A stretch of DNA of 64,000 bases from Monomorium pharaonis (Eukaryota; Arthropoda; Insecta; Hymenoptera; Formicidae). Under the pieces are notes generated by a model that made no database searches, had not been told where the DNA came from, and was given only the letters and a program-made list of their open reading frames with translations. Below, piece by piece: positions 27,695 to 39,669 of the stretch. The position numbers and the translations under genes were made by a program. Location: assembly GCF_013373865.1 (NCBI RefSeq), contig NC_050472.1, positions 5,823,276 to 5,887,275 of the forward strand, given 5' to 3'. Within the stretch, counting starts at the first letter, position 1. Each line of letters begins with the position of its first letter.

Positions 27695-28063
27695 TTAGCT
27701 CGTTCTTGTCGACGATGCTCCCGAGCGCTTCAGCGACCCAAGGGGCTTCGACGGAGATCCGCACATCTTCCCCATCGCTGACGGTCCTACGGGCTCGCCC
27801 ATCTCCTCGAGGGCCTGCAGTACCTTGGTCACCACTTCCGGCGGCGAGGTCCTTCTCGCACCCGGCGCGTCCGGTCGATGCTGGAGGTCGTCCTGGCGCG
27901 GTTGCCTTGGCAGCCTGAACGTTTGCGGCTGGAAATGCACTGCGAGGACGTTGAACCGCCATTTAAGCACTTCATGTCTCGTCGTAAAGTTACCCCGGGT
28001 CTGCAATATCGATCGTTCCCGCCCCGGTTTATGCCGCCAAGAACCGAGAGCGAGCCAAGACAA
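27695..28063 (-). CDS. Hypothetical GC3-rich coding region
   Basis: A 122-codon frame whose downstream part (from about 27970 to 27695) has strongly G/C-biased third positions, as expected of a real hymenopteran coding exon. It includes the segment SPPEVVTKVLQALEEMGEPV, which could form an amphipathic helix. A second frame on the same strand, offset by one base, is also open (27962-27519) and reads plausibly near ISVEAPWVAEALGSIVDKNE. The gene may therefore be frameshifted or spliced within this stretch. A TTGCAG at about 28013 could be the acceptor. I recognise no family. Confidence 0.3.
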   Translation of the reverse strand: MSWLALGSWRHKPGRERSILQTRGNFTTRHEVLKWRFNVLAVHFQPQTFRLPRQPRQDDLQHRPDAPGARRTSPPEVVTKVLQALEEMGEPVGPSAMGKMCGSPSKPLGSLKRSGASSTRTS

Positions 28064-28583
28064 TAAAGTCTACGATGACTTTTTATTTGTTGGCAAGATT
28101 AATCGTCCGCGATTTCTCGTTCGCTATTACGATACCGATATTTTGCAAGCTATGACATATCTTAGTAATATCTTCGAATTAATTTTATCTTTGTAGCAAT
28201 CAATTGCTACAATTTCCTTATTTTTCAAATTCTCACATTGTTGTATGTTTTAGTATAATAAAACTAATGGAATTGATCAATCAAACAGTTTATTTTAAGG
28301 TAATTTCAATAATATAATTCAAACTTTAAAACTTTTATATGAGTTGGCGAACGCCCAAATAACTTTTTCTGCATAAATTGACCAACATTTTATAGTCTTG
28401 TAGAAATTTAATAGTAACGTTTTCTTTCAAATTATGATCAAGCTAAATTACGTAAAAGTTTGATCACTTTGCATTTTGACTGTTCTCGTTAGATAGTTAA
28501 TTAGTTCTTTTCTGATCAATTAAACCAATTTAACAAAAAATGTACTTTTTGCAATACCGTGGAAGTGACTATTGTTACATTAC

Positions 28584-28716
28584 CAGGAACATCGAGGATG
28601 TCGTAATCCGAAATGTCATCCAAATCATCCGCATCAATACTACGGCCGCATCTAATGACGAACTGTACGCAATCGATGATCAGCCTTTTTAATGACCTCC
28701 ACATAATCATGCGCAA
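28584..28716 (-). CDS. Possible short exon
   Basis: The frame from the ATG at 28716 (or in-frame ATGs at 28710 and 28704) runs to a good donor (GTTCCTG then GTAATG) at 28584. The peptide has a basic-hydrophobic start and then the acidic stretch SIDADDLDDISDYDILDVP. The acidic run and the splice donor are suggestive. The donor is phase 1 and does not join in frame to the GC3-rich region at 27.7-28.0 kb at the acceptors I tried. Function unknown. Confidence 0.2.
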
Positions 28717-29438
28717 ACATTTTGAAACAGAACCGTCGTAACGACCTACGAGTTACATTGTCACGAGTCGTCGTGGCTTCGTGTCACGTAAATATTGACA
28801 GAAGGGGTTGGAATACCCAAGTGTGTACGTTGAAGTTCGTTAACGTGAGTATAACAAAAGCAAACTTAGTAGCTGCTCGATACGTAATGGCATTTAAATT
28901 TAATAACTGATAGAACATTGATTGCTTTTATCGATATTTTTTTATTCAGGAAGTTATTATATTTAAATTACAGAGACACTCTTATTGCTCTATTTGTAAT
29001 TATAATTTATTTTTGTAATTGTAACTCTTTTGGGAAAAATTAATACTGTGAAATTCAAACTAATAGATTCCATGAAAAAATATATTACATTAAATGATTC
29101 GTATTGCAATGAAAATCATACATCTAATTATACATGCGATTATGTTTGAAATCAATTTTACAAATTTAATCTTTCTGCATTTGTTTGAACATATCAAATG
29201 AAATATCGAATATAAAATTACATACATATCGGAATGCCTGTATCGTCAGTGTATGCTACAATTAAATCTGTTAAAAATGTTTTTGTACATTATTTTTGTA
29301 CACACATTGAATCTTAGAGCTACACCGAAAGAACAGCTTCATATAGATACGTTCTTATAAAATTAGCAGAATGACCACTTCCACAAAGATAGAAAAATTT
29401 GCATGTGTGAGAGTATGTCAAAAATATGTTGAATTTCA
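28717..29438. other. AT-rich, nothing recognised
   Basis: Spacer and probable 3' untranslated region of the minus-strand Sm D1 gene. No other feature seen. Confidence 0.5.
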
Positions 29439-31675
29439 CTATCGCCTGCCTCTTCCTCTACCTCGACCACCCCTGCCACCTCTTCCTCCCCTAGCGCCAC
29501 GTCCTCTGCCTCGAGCAGCACCTACAAACAAACAACATAATTAAAGAATCAACATAATAACAAAAAAAAAAGTTATTAAATGCGACTTTTTTCTTATGCT
29601 AACTTTTTGCAAATGCAAAAAGATAATACAAGAAAGTATTTTTTGTCAGCTAATATTAAAAATATTAAAAATCGAATTAATATTTATTAATCCTTTTAGT
29701 GCTGAATATTTGTAACAAATGCATTGCACATATATGGTATATTGTTTGTTTCATTAATAGTTTTATTTATTATTAAAAGGTTTGAGATGTATATATTGCT
29801 TCATATAAAAGAAGGCAACTCGTATTGAGGGGGTTCTAAGTTCAATTTTCGAAGGTACACTTCACATAATTTAATTCTGATTTTCGAATTATTTAAATAA
29901 ATTTAATATTGTCTGGACATTTCTCTATTATAAAAAAAAAGCAAACGTATAAATACCATATGCTCATAGTTTGTATTGTATTTAGCAAACACATATAAAC
30001 TTGTCCTCACAATATAACAATTTGTTGAATGTATTTATACGTTCAAAGCAATGAAAAATTTCTTAACATGTATTATACATATTGTATACCTCTCGCAGCT
30101 TCCTTCTTCTTAGCCTTAGCCTTTGGTGTATCGTCTATCAATAATGTTTCTAAAGGAAGCGAATCAGGCAATATGTAATATCGGATGTTGTTGCCTCGTA
30201 AACTGAGAGTTTCTAATTGTATGGGTTCGCGATTTTTTATTGTCATCTTCACTGTTTTCAGATGTGTGTTCATTGCAACGTCGACGCCTGTAACAAAATA
30301 ATTTATAATTAATTCTATAGCTATAATAATGTACTTTTGTTTTATTAACTCATAGCCATTTGAGCACTTTTTATTCTATAACAACTATCTGATGTTTTAT
30401 TCAAATTTAGAGATAAAAATAAAAATAATGTAAAATAATGGATTCAATGTAAAAACCAGAATTTAACAAAATCTGAAACTTAGTCAAAATTTCTAATTTT
30501 ATTTTATTTGAAATTTGTATATGTTAGCTGAATGAGACAAATGTTCACACTGAGAAAAAAGTTGAAATATTAACAAACAAATGTAACTTTTGTAACAACT
30601 TTTCTCTAATTATTAATTATAAAAAAATTGTAATAATATTTCTAAAATGTCTCATTTTTTAATTAATTTGCTAAAAAAAAATATTAAAACACTAAGAATA
30701 AAATTTTTAATAAAAATAAAATATTTAAATATTTATTTTAATAAAAAATAAATACATGTCTACAAATAAATTTTTTATTCCTTTTCTCAGTATAACATAA
30801 ACACATAAAGTTCCAAACTCTGATTGTAAACCTGACGATTCAAGTTTTATCTCACCAAAGATTATTTTTTAATTTTGACATTTTCATACATTCAAATTTA
30901 GTGATAATTCTATTTTTGAATCAAATACAAATTCTTATAAACTTTCAAAAATCAAGTTTCATGACCAGTGGGATTTTTTAAAACTTAGTCTGTTTTATTA
31001 ACTTTTAAATTTTAGAATCTTTTTTCTTCCAAAATAAAACTAGGGATAGTTTTAGATTTAGATCAAAAATAACAAAACAAAGTTTTTGACAAGTTACTGT
31101 AAACTTCATACTTTTGAGCTGTTCTTTTCAACTTCATGCACAGTTTATTTTTCTTTTTGACATAAAAAAACAAAAGAACAGTTAAAAAACATTTCTTATA
31201 TAAAAAGTTCTTGAAAAGTTATCGAAGAATTAAATATTAATTCTTAATTACAAAAAGTAATTTGCTATTGTGACGTATGATTGGCTTCAAATACGATTTT
31301 ATACAGCAAAACAAATCTTGATTCTTAACCTGACGCCAAATCACAATAATAAAACACCAGTTTGAACAACGCTTTAACGTACCTGTAATTGTGCCTGTGA
31401 CCTGAGTGCCATTTTTTAGTTCTATTGTCACCGTCTCGTGACTGAGTTTCATCAAAAATCTGCAAAAGTAATAAAATATTAAGCCTTCGAGAAATATCAA
31501 AGTATTGCGAGAAAAGCGCGCTCAAAGTATAGGTTAGGTTGCACGCGTGAAAGAATCGCAACTCTCGCAAAAAATTAACAGATAATATATATTAGCGTAA
31601 AAAATTTAACTCGTTTGCAACACCTCCGTTTACTGAATAATCTCTCACGTGTTTTACATACCTTACTAGCTTCAT
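29439..31675 (-). CDS. SNRPD1: Small nuclear ribonucleoprotein Sm D1
   Basis: Complete four-exon gene: 31675-31662, 31459-31383, 30287-30090 and 29521-29439. Together they give 372 nt and 123 aa with consistent GT-AG splicing. Sm D1 is a core subunit of the seven-member Sm ring on U1, U2, U4 and U5 snRNAs in the spliceosome. The protein starts [20 protein letters not shown], includes the Sm1 region with NGTQVTGTITGVD and the Sm2 region LRGNNIRYYILPDSLPLETL. It ends in a Lys-rich linker and an Arg-Gly tail of about 30 residues, the usual target of arginine dimethylation for SMN-dependent assembly. The first exon holds only 14 coding bases. Length is close to the roughly 119 aa of animal orthologues. 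The 1.1-kb second intron contains a MITE. Confidence 0.97.
30548..30791. mobile_element. MITE, CACTGAG family, copy 2
   Basis: A 244-bp element in Sm D1 intron 2. The left end CACTGAGAAAAAAGTT is matched at the right end by the reverse complement of ACTGAGAAAAG. It is shorter than the copies at 21.6 and 44.2 kb and has no coding capacity. Confidence 0.6.
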
Positions 31676-31803
31676 AATGCCGCTAGATTAATTGTTCTAC
31701 AACGGACGATTTACCGAACCGGTGAATAAGACCAGTTGGAGCCATTGAAACCATTTGCAGCACGCTCACAACAGTGGCAGCACTCTCTTCGTTCTTCGAC
31801 CTG

Positions 31804-31929
31804 CTTCGACCGATCGATGTGATGAAACGACTATCTGCTGTCTCCTTCTCTTTTAAGCTATCTCCTTTTCTCTCAATCAAGAAAGACGAAGACAGCAGAT
31901 AGTCGCTTCATCGATTCGATCGCTCGAAG
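31804..31929. repeat. Inverted repeat upstream of Sm D1
   Basis: A 39-nt arm (31804-31842, starting CTTCGACCGATCGATG) recurs in reverse complement at 31891-31929 with 5 mismatches, separated by 48 nt. The shared core is CGACTATCTGCTGTC. It lies 130-250 bp upstream of the Sm D1 start codon, so it may be part of the promoter or of a 5' untranslated region. Confidence 0.85.
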
Positions 31930-32284
31930 CAAGCTGAAAAGTGAGGATCAGTGCTGATCGCTGACCAGCCATCCCCTCCACGTGCTACCGGCGATATCAT
32001 GGATTGCCATGCGTCGTTGTTTGCGTAAAAATTCGGAGTCAAGAAATGTGGAGATAATTTGTTGCCATTGCTTAAAATCTTCCAGAATTTCTACACTTGA
32101 ACGACGGAGGGGAGAGAGAGAGAGAAAAAAAATATTCAAATGCTGAGTGCAAAAACAGCAATGCGAAAAAATGTTAATCACATCCTCACGTCAAGCAAAC
32201 ATTTAATTTACAATTGATAAATGAAATATATATTTCTTCATTCGCGAATAAAAATGTTGCTTTGGTCAAACTTAATTTCAGAAA

Positions 32285-32460
32285 AATTTAATTTTAATCC
32301 TCTTTATTTCCACATGTCACAATTTGAATAAAAAGTTAATCAACAAATTATGTATACAAAACAATGTATATTCCCAAACTTTCTTCTGGTTTAACAAAAT
32401 ATAATGGATAACTCTACAGTGCGGTCTTGTATTAACTTTAAGATCTCGACATTCAAACTG
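32285..32460 (-). pseudogene. Degenerate copy of the MCAT 3' end
   Basis: This stretch matches 32545-32735, which holds the last codons and 3' untranslated region of the malonyl-CoA transacylase gene. The two share blocks such as CACAATTTG, AAAGTTAATC, CTTTAAGATC and CGACATTC in the same order and spacing. The copy has lost the reading frame and lies just downstream of the gene in direct orientation. It is a decayed tandem duplication of the gene's tail. Confidence 0.7.
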
Positions 32461-32674
32461 TAATTAAGTTACAAGTATATAATAACACTGTCGAATTCAT
32501 ATGTAATAAATAAGCACACATATGTACATTTTATATCTAATATAATTTTGATTATCTTTATTTTTACATGCCACAATTTGGAAAAATAAAGTTAATCTAC
32601 AAGTATATGTACAAAATAACATCAAATATTCATATTCTTAGATTTTCTCTTGGTATTATCAAAAAGATAAAAGA

Positions 32675-34352
32675 TTACACGGCTATACAGTGTTCGTGCG
32701 CTTTTGCATTAATTAGCTTTAAGATCGTCGACATTCTTCCTCCCGAGCCTACGTCGAAGGTGCGCGGAAAAGCGGTTTCCGCGGGTCTGTTATACAGCAT
32801 TTGTATGGTCTGCTCCCACTTGACGGGCGACACAATTTGTTTTAGTAAATATCTCCTAATTAGCGCCGGGTTACCGTACGGATGCGCCTTGAAATTGGAA
32901 TAAACTTGACACCTAAAATCGTTAAATTCCAATGTGTGGAGCATCTTGCCGAAGGACTTGAGCGCTGGTTCCATTAATTTAGTGTGGAATGCACCTGACA
33001 CTGGCAGCCTCGTCAGCTTGGAAAGCCCATACTTCTTCGCATTCTGTTCTAGGTACTCAAGAGCCTGAATATTCCCAGCTAGGATCTTCGACTGAGTGTA
33101 CAAATATATTGCCACCCTACAACAATTTTTTTTTCATAATATCTGACGTATTATTACACCTCTCTATCAAGGGTTTATAAATTAAATCAGTAATTCAATT
33201 TGACTGCACAAAATATATATAATAAAATATATTGAAAAAAAAGTTGTTGATCAAATTTTTTAATGTAATGTACTTTTTCACAATGTTTTAAGTATTTTTA
33301 TGCATTTAAATTAAATAATATAAATGTGCTTAAACTGAAGAAGTGTAATCAAGTTGAAAAATTTAGTTAACAAACAAATTTAGTTAACTTTCTATTCTTT
33401 TAGTTTAGAGTATAATTATGAGTGCATGAAACGATTCTTACTGACAGACTGGCATCTCTACACCACAATCTTGTGCCCACTTCTGAGCGTCTTTGCAAGC
33501 CTCAGATATTGCAGCCTGTGGAGTGCAATGGACCGATAGCATTCCCTGAGGAAATTTGTCAGAGGCGTACTGCATCGCGGCACCTCTCACAGAGACTAGT
33601 CTGATGCCATCCTCAAAGGACAGGGCACCTGAGAAGATCAGGGCGGTCAGTTCCCCTACGCTATAGCCCGCGGCTGCTTTACATGTTTCAAATACCCTAG
33701 GCCTTTCCTCACGGAGCTGCTCCAGTGCAGCCAGCGAACTCACCACTGTGGCTGGCTGATTGTAACGGGTCTGGTCCAGTGTCTCCTGTGGCCCATTCAA
33801 ACAAAGCTTCAGCAGATTGTAGTCCAAAATCTCGTTGGCCATCTCAAACAGTTCTCTCGCCTGAGGAAAACGTAGGTATTTCTGCACTCTGCCAACTTTA
33901 ATGGTGCCCTGTCCTGGAAACAGCACGATACAGGTATCCAATGGATCGATCTTCGGCTTGACGATTTCATCTTCAACGGAGGTCGGGGCACCAGCCGGGT
34001 ATGGGCTGGTCGCCCAATCCGTGTTCTTGGCGTCGCTATAGGTGGCAGCCTCCTTCAGTAGACGAGAAACGTTTTCTTCGCCCGAAGGAAGCTCGACATC
34101 GCTCGCGACAGGCGAGTCCTGCGATTCAGTCGCACTGTTCAATGTGCCGTCGTCTCTTTTGTCGCTGTCGCTTTTGTCTCTCACAGCGGCAGAGTCGGAG
34201 AGTTTATTTATTCCCTGCCTCGGGAACAACAAGCGAGTCAGATGAGATGCCGTCTTGCCGGATACAGCACGCCGTAGCCGTAGCATCGTCAACAGCATTG
34301 CGATTAACGACGTTGATTCAAAGATACTCAATACGAGATGTGCTCCATTCAC
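32675..34352 (-). CDS. MCAT: Malonyl-CoA:ACP transacylase, mitochondrial
   Basis: Two exons, 34352-33442 and 33116-32675 (1353 nt, 450 aa), joined through a split Gln codon with a GTAAG donor and a TTGTAG acceptor. The enzyme moves malonyl groups from CoA to acyl carrier protein in mitochondrial type II fatty acid synthesis, which supplies octanoate for lipoate. The N-terminal ~130 residues are a basic, Ser-rich presequence and linker. The fold then begins with IVLFPGQGTIKVG; the usual GQGSQ has Thr and Ile here. Catalytic Ser231 lies in AAGYSVGELTAL, substrate-carboxylate Arg is about 256 (SVRGAAM), and catalytic His348 is in VSGAFHTKLMEPA. The start at 34352 gives the longest frame; an in-frame Met19 (MLLTMLRLRRAV) would make a more typical mitochondrial presequence and may be the true start. 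Confidence 0.93.
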
Positions 34353-37300
34353 ACAGTTGTTCTAGTTTATATTTGTTGTGATTTATTGCTAATTCTGAAC
34401 GGTTTTTTTTTCTTAATTCGTGTCAATGCTTAGACACGCCGGTAAAGTGTAAACGTCTTTGGCTAAAGCAGGCTAAAGTTTTGTCGTTACAATGCAAACA
34501 CGTGTGTCACAGTCGGCTGGATGCTAAACTGCTCATCACTTGATCGAGGTCGATAATGTAGAGACATTTGTTCACATTATTAACAAAATTTTGTAATTTC
34601 ACGATATCGTAGTGATTTACAACGGTCGTTTGAAAATTTCAAGAATTTGTTATAGTAAATTTGTTATGTTATTCTTAAAACAAAGGTAATGTCTATATTT
34701 TATTATAATAATTACAATCTAATATATAGTTTAGAAATATGCAATGTGCATTTATCTTCAGGAAGATATACAGCACAATCTCCTCTTCCAGTTTAGTGAT
34801 TTCCTTTTTCAGGCCATAATTCTATAAAAAAAATATTAGGTTAAGTGAGAGAGGTTAAAGAATAGCGAAGCGCGCTAGAGTACACGTTTCTCGTGTACGT
34901 TACGTCTCGTGAAACGTCGCGTCTCCCGAGAGCTTCGAAAAATATCAGAAAGTATCAGGATTACATATTGAGCGAGAAAGTTGTTCGGTATTGCCACGCT
35001 GCCACGTGCGCCGACTAATACAGTCAAGAGTGGGGCAGAGTTCGACGCGCTTATTGGTTGAGGGCGTGGCTGCTAATGTGGAGTTGCGGGGGAAAGGGGG
35101 AGAAGGAATGGCGGCTATCCCTTCCCCATTCAGATCACGCCTCCGCGCAGTCCGCGCGCCATCCGGCGCCTCTCAGTGAACCTCTTCGCTTAACGTGTTT
35201 CTCGGATAACTTCAACGATTTTTCGACGATCTCAGAAGACGCGCCTAACCTTGTTACCTCTTGATGGCTCCTGCTATATCATGTTCCTCGGATAACTTTG
35301 ACGATATTTCGAAGTTGTCGGAGACACCTATCTCCACTCTCTCTATCTCTTATCTCAAATATATAATATAAATAAGCGATTAAAATTATCCGTTATCCTT
35401 AAATTACGACTTAATTAATAAATAATTAAATAATTATTTATTTAACTTAAAATTTGTATTTAAAAAATTATCTGAATCGCATATGATATGTATCAAAAAT
35501 TAACATTAAATAAGTTTTTTATCTTCTGTGATAACATCTGTTCACGATAATTGTAACATAATTATATGTAATAATATCAATAAGTTTTTCCTAATTATAC
35601 ATATACATATTTTCTTGGATCTTTAAAATAAGAAAAAATGTTATTTTATAAGTTTGTTGTCTTTAATATTCTGTTGTTTTTGATTGGAGCAAGAACTGGT
35701 TTTGATCTTTTATTAAAATAAGTAAATAGACTATTACAAATCAACCATTTCTTTATGTTAGAATGAAAATCATTAATATATCATTGATAATGAATAAATC
35801 AATTTTCTCTAAGTATCTTAATAATCGGAACAAAAAATAGTTCAGTATTATTTTAACCAAGAGATCAAAAGCATATTTTTTCAAGTAATATTATGAATCA
35901 TCATTTTAACAAACGAGCAAATAATATTCCAATATTTTAACAAAAAATTAAAATTATTTTTTACATTTAATTTCAAATTAATTAAATCAGGTATGCGTGA
36001 TCCATGCATATTTTATCTAATATACACCTCAAATTCATACACGTCTAATTGTTCCATTTTGTTATAATTCGCATAAGTTATAGTAAGTAAACCAGGGTAG
36101 CGTGTCAATGTTGTTGCCGAATAATTATACTGTATCATTCCATGCGTACAGATCTTTAATTGGGCAACAGTAATTCGTTTAAAAATAACCATACAGTTGA
36201 TCAATAAATTCTAAACAATTAACTCTTCTTACATATGTTCAAGGTTTCATGAAGTGACACAAAATCAGCAAACCGAACGAAGCGACGAAATTTTGCATAT
36301 GCCAAGTAATTAATTAGTTCACCAAGCAATTAAGACACGTTTTGTAATATAAATTTTATTTCAACCGAGATATGTATTTTATAATATTAATTTTATTTTA
36401 TTATAAACACTTTTTATCACATTAATATCACAATTTTAATTAAACTCAAAATCTCTCGATTCCGACAATTATTAGCGTCCTCATTCCCCAGCCAAAGATG
36501 TCATCTTTGTTTTTCAATGTCAATAAATATGTCCATTAAATGGCGCGAGGACAAACGTTGAGGCGCGCAGTTAATTGCGGGATAATCACCGGCGCACGGT
36601 TTGACAAGAGATGAGAGAGAAAAAGAGAGAGAGAAAGAGAGAGGTCGTCGCAGCGCTAATGATTGTCGCCGATTGCGTGCCAAATTGTCCCCTCCTCGCA
36701 ATGGCAGGGGCGCGCACCTTCAAAGAGACGAACGGGGTGCGGAAGATGTTGCTAAAATAAAAGCGAAACAAGGCAAGGTTCACGGGGAGTGGTGGCGAGG
36801 CGAGACCGCGACGTGCAGAAGGGTCGGAACATTTTTTTCGCAGTACGCGCGAGTGTGAAATCAAGAGCAGGTTGGTACCGCATCGCGCCCTCAGGGAGGA
36901 TTCTCCCCGGCCGCGTCGTCGAAAAAGATACAGTGTACGATAATCCTCGCAGTGAAATCGCTTCTCGCTTCGTTTGTGCCTTTGTGGGAGCGTCTGTGCA
37001 AAATTGAACAATTCTTCCGAATTTTATATTTTCCGTTTTGAACACGGTATACTTTTTATCTTTGCGCCATTGATCTTTGTCATTTATAAGAATAATTACT
37101 ATAAAGGAGGAAAAAAAGCATGGTGTCGTCGGAAGGTGCAAAAACGACATGTTATAAATATTTGCAAATGTTCACCAAATTATTTTACGTTATCCAGTTT
37201 ATCGATCAAGTGAGCAATTAAATGCTAATGAATATCTAATTGGGAGAATATTTTACATGTGTGAATCCAGTGCGTTAGCCAAGACGTTTGAACGCAGTTT

Positions 37301-37697
37301 GAAGAGTGTGGCATTTAGCTTCGCTACAAATACCGATTGATACCTCAACCAAACGGTTTATTGTGTCTCGAGGTTACTCGTTTCTTCACACCGTGGATAT
37401 ATTCGTGATCGTCTAAATAAATCAGAAAATTAAATTAACGTCGATCAGACATTCACGTTTTCAATAAGCATATATTTAAAAAAAATGATAAAGATTTGAG
37501 ATGAAAAATAAACTGATATCATCAAGAAATAGATTAATGAAGGAACAATTTTAATTATTTTTAAATATTAATTTAACTGGGTTGCGATAATGTATAAAGA
37601 TGACACAATTATTTTATTTATTTATATTTAACACTTGCATTCTTCCAATAGGTAATTATTTATAGGCTCAGTAACAAAGTGAATATATAAGACTACA
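34353..37697. other. Intergenic between MCAT and flightin
   Basis: GC-rich patches at 34850-35270 (upstream of MCAT) and 36480-37010 (with a GAGA-rich run near 36609-36643, upstream of flightin) probably hold promoters. The rest is AT-rich. A stretch at 34740-34815 reads on the minus strand as a short coiled-coil-like peptide (GLKKEITKLEEEIV) after a TATAG acceptor, but no start or partner exon is visible, so it is not called as a gene. Confidence 0.45.
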
Positions 37698-38527
37698 ATG
37701 TCTTGGATGGAGGAGGAAGCTGCACCATGGGACAGTGAGGAGCCCGCACCGGAAGCGAGCGCCGAGGGTGCGGAAGGTGCTCCCGCACAACCAGCTGCCA
37801 CTGAGAGACCAGTCCTGAAATTGGAAAAGTTAGAGCCACCTCATTACAACCATCACTGGGTTCGACCACTGTTCCTCAATTACGCGTATCTTTACGATTA
37901 TAGGTACGCGTTTTAACTGCGTTACCAATGCAATTAAACACATAAATTTTAATACATATGACATATATGAGTTAACAAAATGGTAAAATTAGATCAGAAA
38001 CATTGCAATTTTCCTTTCGCTAAAAGAATTCTTTGCCTGCTAAAACGGTCATAAAGTATGGCTGAAATCGAGTTTAGTTTAAACATTTTGCTTGTTTTAA
38101 ATATTACAAAAGAAGAGAAAAATTTTTTAATTATTTTTACATATTTTAATAATTGTAAAATTACAGTATAAAATACTAGATACACGCAATGACGATCGAA
38201 GATTTATAAATTGAAGATTGAAATTGTAACTGAAACTGTCTGTCAGTATATTTTCTCTCGAGTTAATCCTTTTTATCTAACAGAAAGAACTATTACGACG
38301 ATGTGATCGATTATCTCGATTCGAGGCAGAAGGGCATATTTCGCGAACCGCCCAGGGCTCAGGAATGGGCAGAAAGAACTATGAGGACTTACGATCAGAA
38401 GAATGTGGATAAAAGTTTCAAACGATCGGCCGACATGAAATACATCACTAATATGAGGCTCACATCCAGATATTACAGCTATCATACTCGTGCCTACTAC
38501 AGTATGAAGTACCAGAAGATCTTCTGA
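37698..38527 (+). CDS. fln: Flightin
   Basis: Two exons, 37698-37903 and 38284-38527, joined through a split Arg codon (AG then A), giving 149 aa. Flightin is a myosin-rod-binding thick-filament protein that sets filament length and stiffness in insect flight muscle. The N-terminal ~45 residues are acidic and rich in Ala, Pro and Glu (starts MSWMEEEAAPWDSEEPAPEA), as in Drosophila. The conserved WYR domain follows (about residues 54-105), with HHWVRPLFLNYAYLYDYR, then KNYYDDVIDYLDSRQKG and PRAQEWAERTMRTY. The Tyr-rich C-terminus contains YYSYHTRAYYSMKYQ. It is shorter than the roughly 182 aa of Drosophila, mainly in the N-terminal extension. Its neighbour on the opposite strand is another likely thick-filament gene, convergent with it. 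Confidence 0.93.
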
Positions 38528-38732
38528 ATTCGTCAGTCAAGGTCAGAACCGTTAAAAGACAAACGTCAAAGACAAATGAAATTTCATATATCCGCTCACA
38601 TATACAGTATACAGTCTCTTATGTATAGGATCTTTATTAATATTTATTCTTTCAAGGTCTTTTTAATCTAATCATCTTTATTGTGTTATCTTTTTGCCAT
38701 TCGACAATTTTTATTAGATATTTTTATAAGCT

Positions 38733-38738
38733 AATAAA
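38733..38738 (+). terminator. Possible poly(A) signal of flightin
   Basis: AATAAA about 205 bp after the flightin stop codon. Other AT-rich variants nearby could serve instead. Confidence 0.4.
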
Positions 38739-39669
38739 TAGCATGTAATTATGATTGACGATACTGACAAAATTAATATTACATTACATTCTGCCTATTG
38801 CAGCTAAAATAACATATTATATATTTGTACATTTATTTGACACGTGTATCGTTAGAAATTGGCATTGTAAAATATATCTTTATTTATAAACATCAAAAAC
38901 TTTTTAAATCGAAGGATCACATATATTATCATACATATATGTATATTTTTAAAAATAATTTTTAATGAATTTAAAAAATTTAATAATTGATCAAGTAATT
39001 TAATATTTTAATAATTTAATACTTAAAAAGATAATTTTATATATTGAGAAGGTTTTCTATATAGAGAAGAAGTAAGATTTATTTAATTTTATTTGATATT
39101 TAATATTTATTATAAATACAAATAAATTATTTTTATTTTATTGCAATAACAATCTGCTTGCACAGAATGTTATTTTAAAAAATTGAGAAAAATATCTCGT
39201 GGATAAATAAATAAACTATTAATAATTATATTTCGATGAAAGAAAAGACTTTGATAAAGTATAATTATTGAAAATATTTTTACATTTTTAGATATGCTTC
39301 TTTGTCATAATTAATGAAATATTCTAGCTCTTCAAAAAGTAAATATATCAAGGTTATTCTTTAATTAATATGGAGTAAATTTTTATCTACCTCTTTAAAA
39401 ATACATATATTTTGTAAAAGAAAAACGATTAAAAATAAAGGATTATTTTCAGGAAATAATCTTCAAAAATATAAATAGATAATAAAAGCATATTCTTCTC
39501 TATTTAAAATGATCCAAATTTGAATAAACTTTGAATTTAAGTATTAATTATACAGATATTTAGTTCTTAAAATAAAATGACAAAAGGTCTCCAAATTTTA
39601 AGAATTTCTGGTTAAAGTAAGATTAATAGATTTTGCATACAGCATCAGATAGAAAAGTATTTTCAATAT
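38739..39669. other. AT-rich spacer between convergent muscle genes
   Basis: Contains the 3' untranslated regions of flightin (plus strand) and the myofilin-like gene (minus strand). Nothing else recognised. Confidence 0.5.

Noticed and set aside
34740..34815. Coiled-coil-like minus-strand peptide after a TATAG acceptor
   Set aside because: No start exon, no downstream stop context and no recognised family; too little to call a gene.
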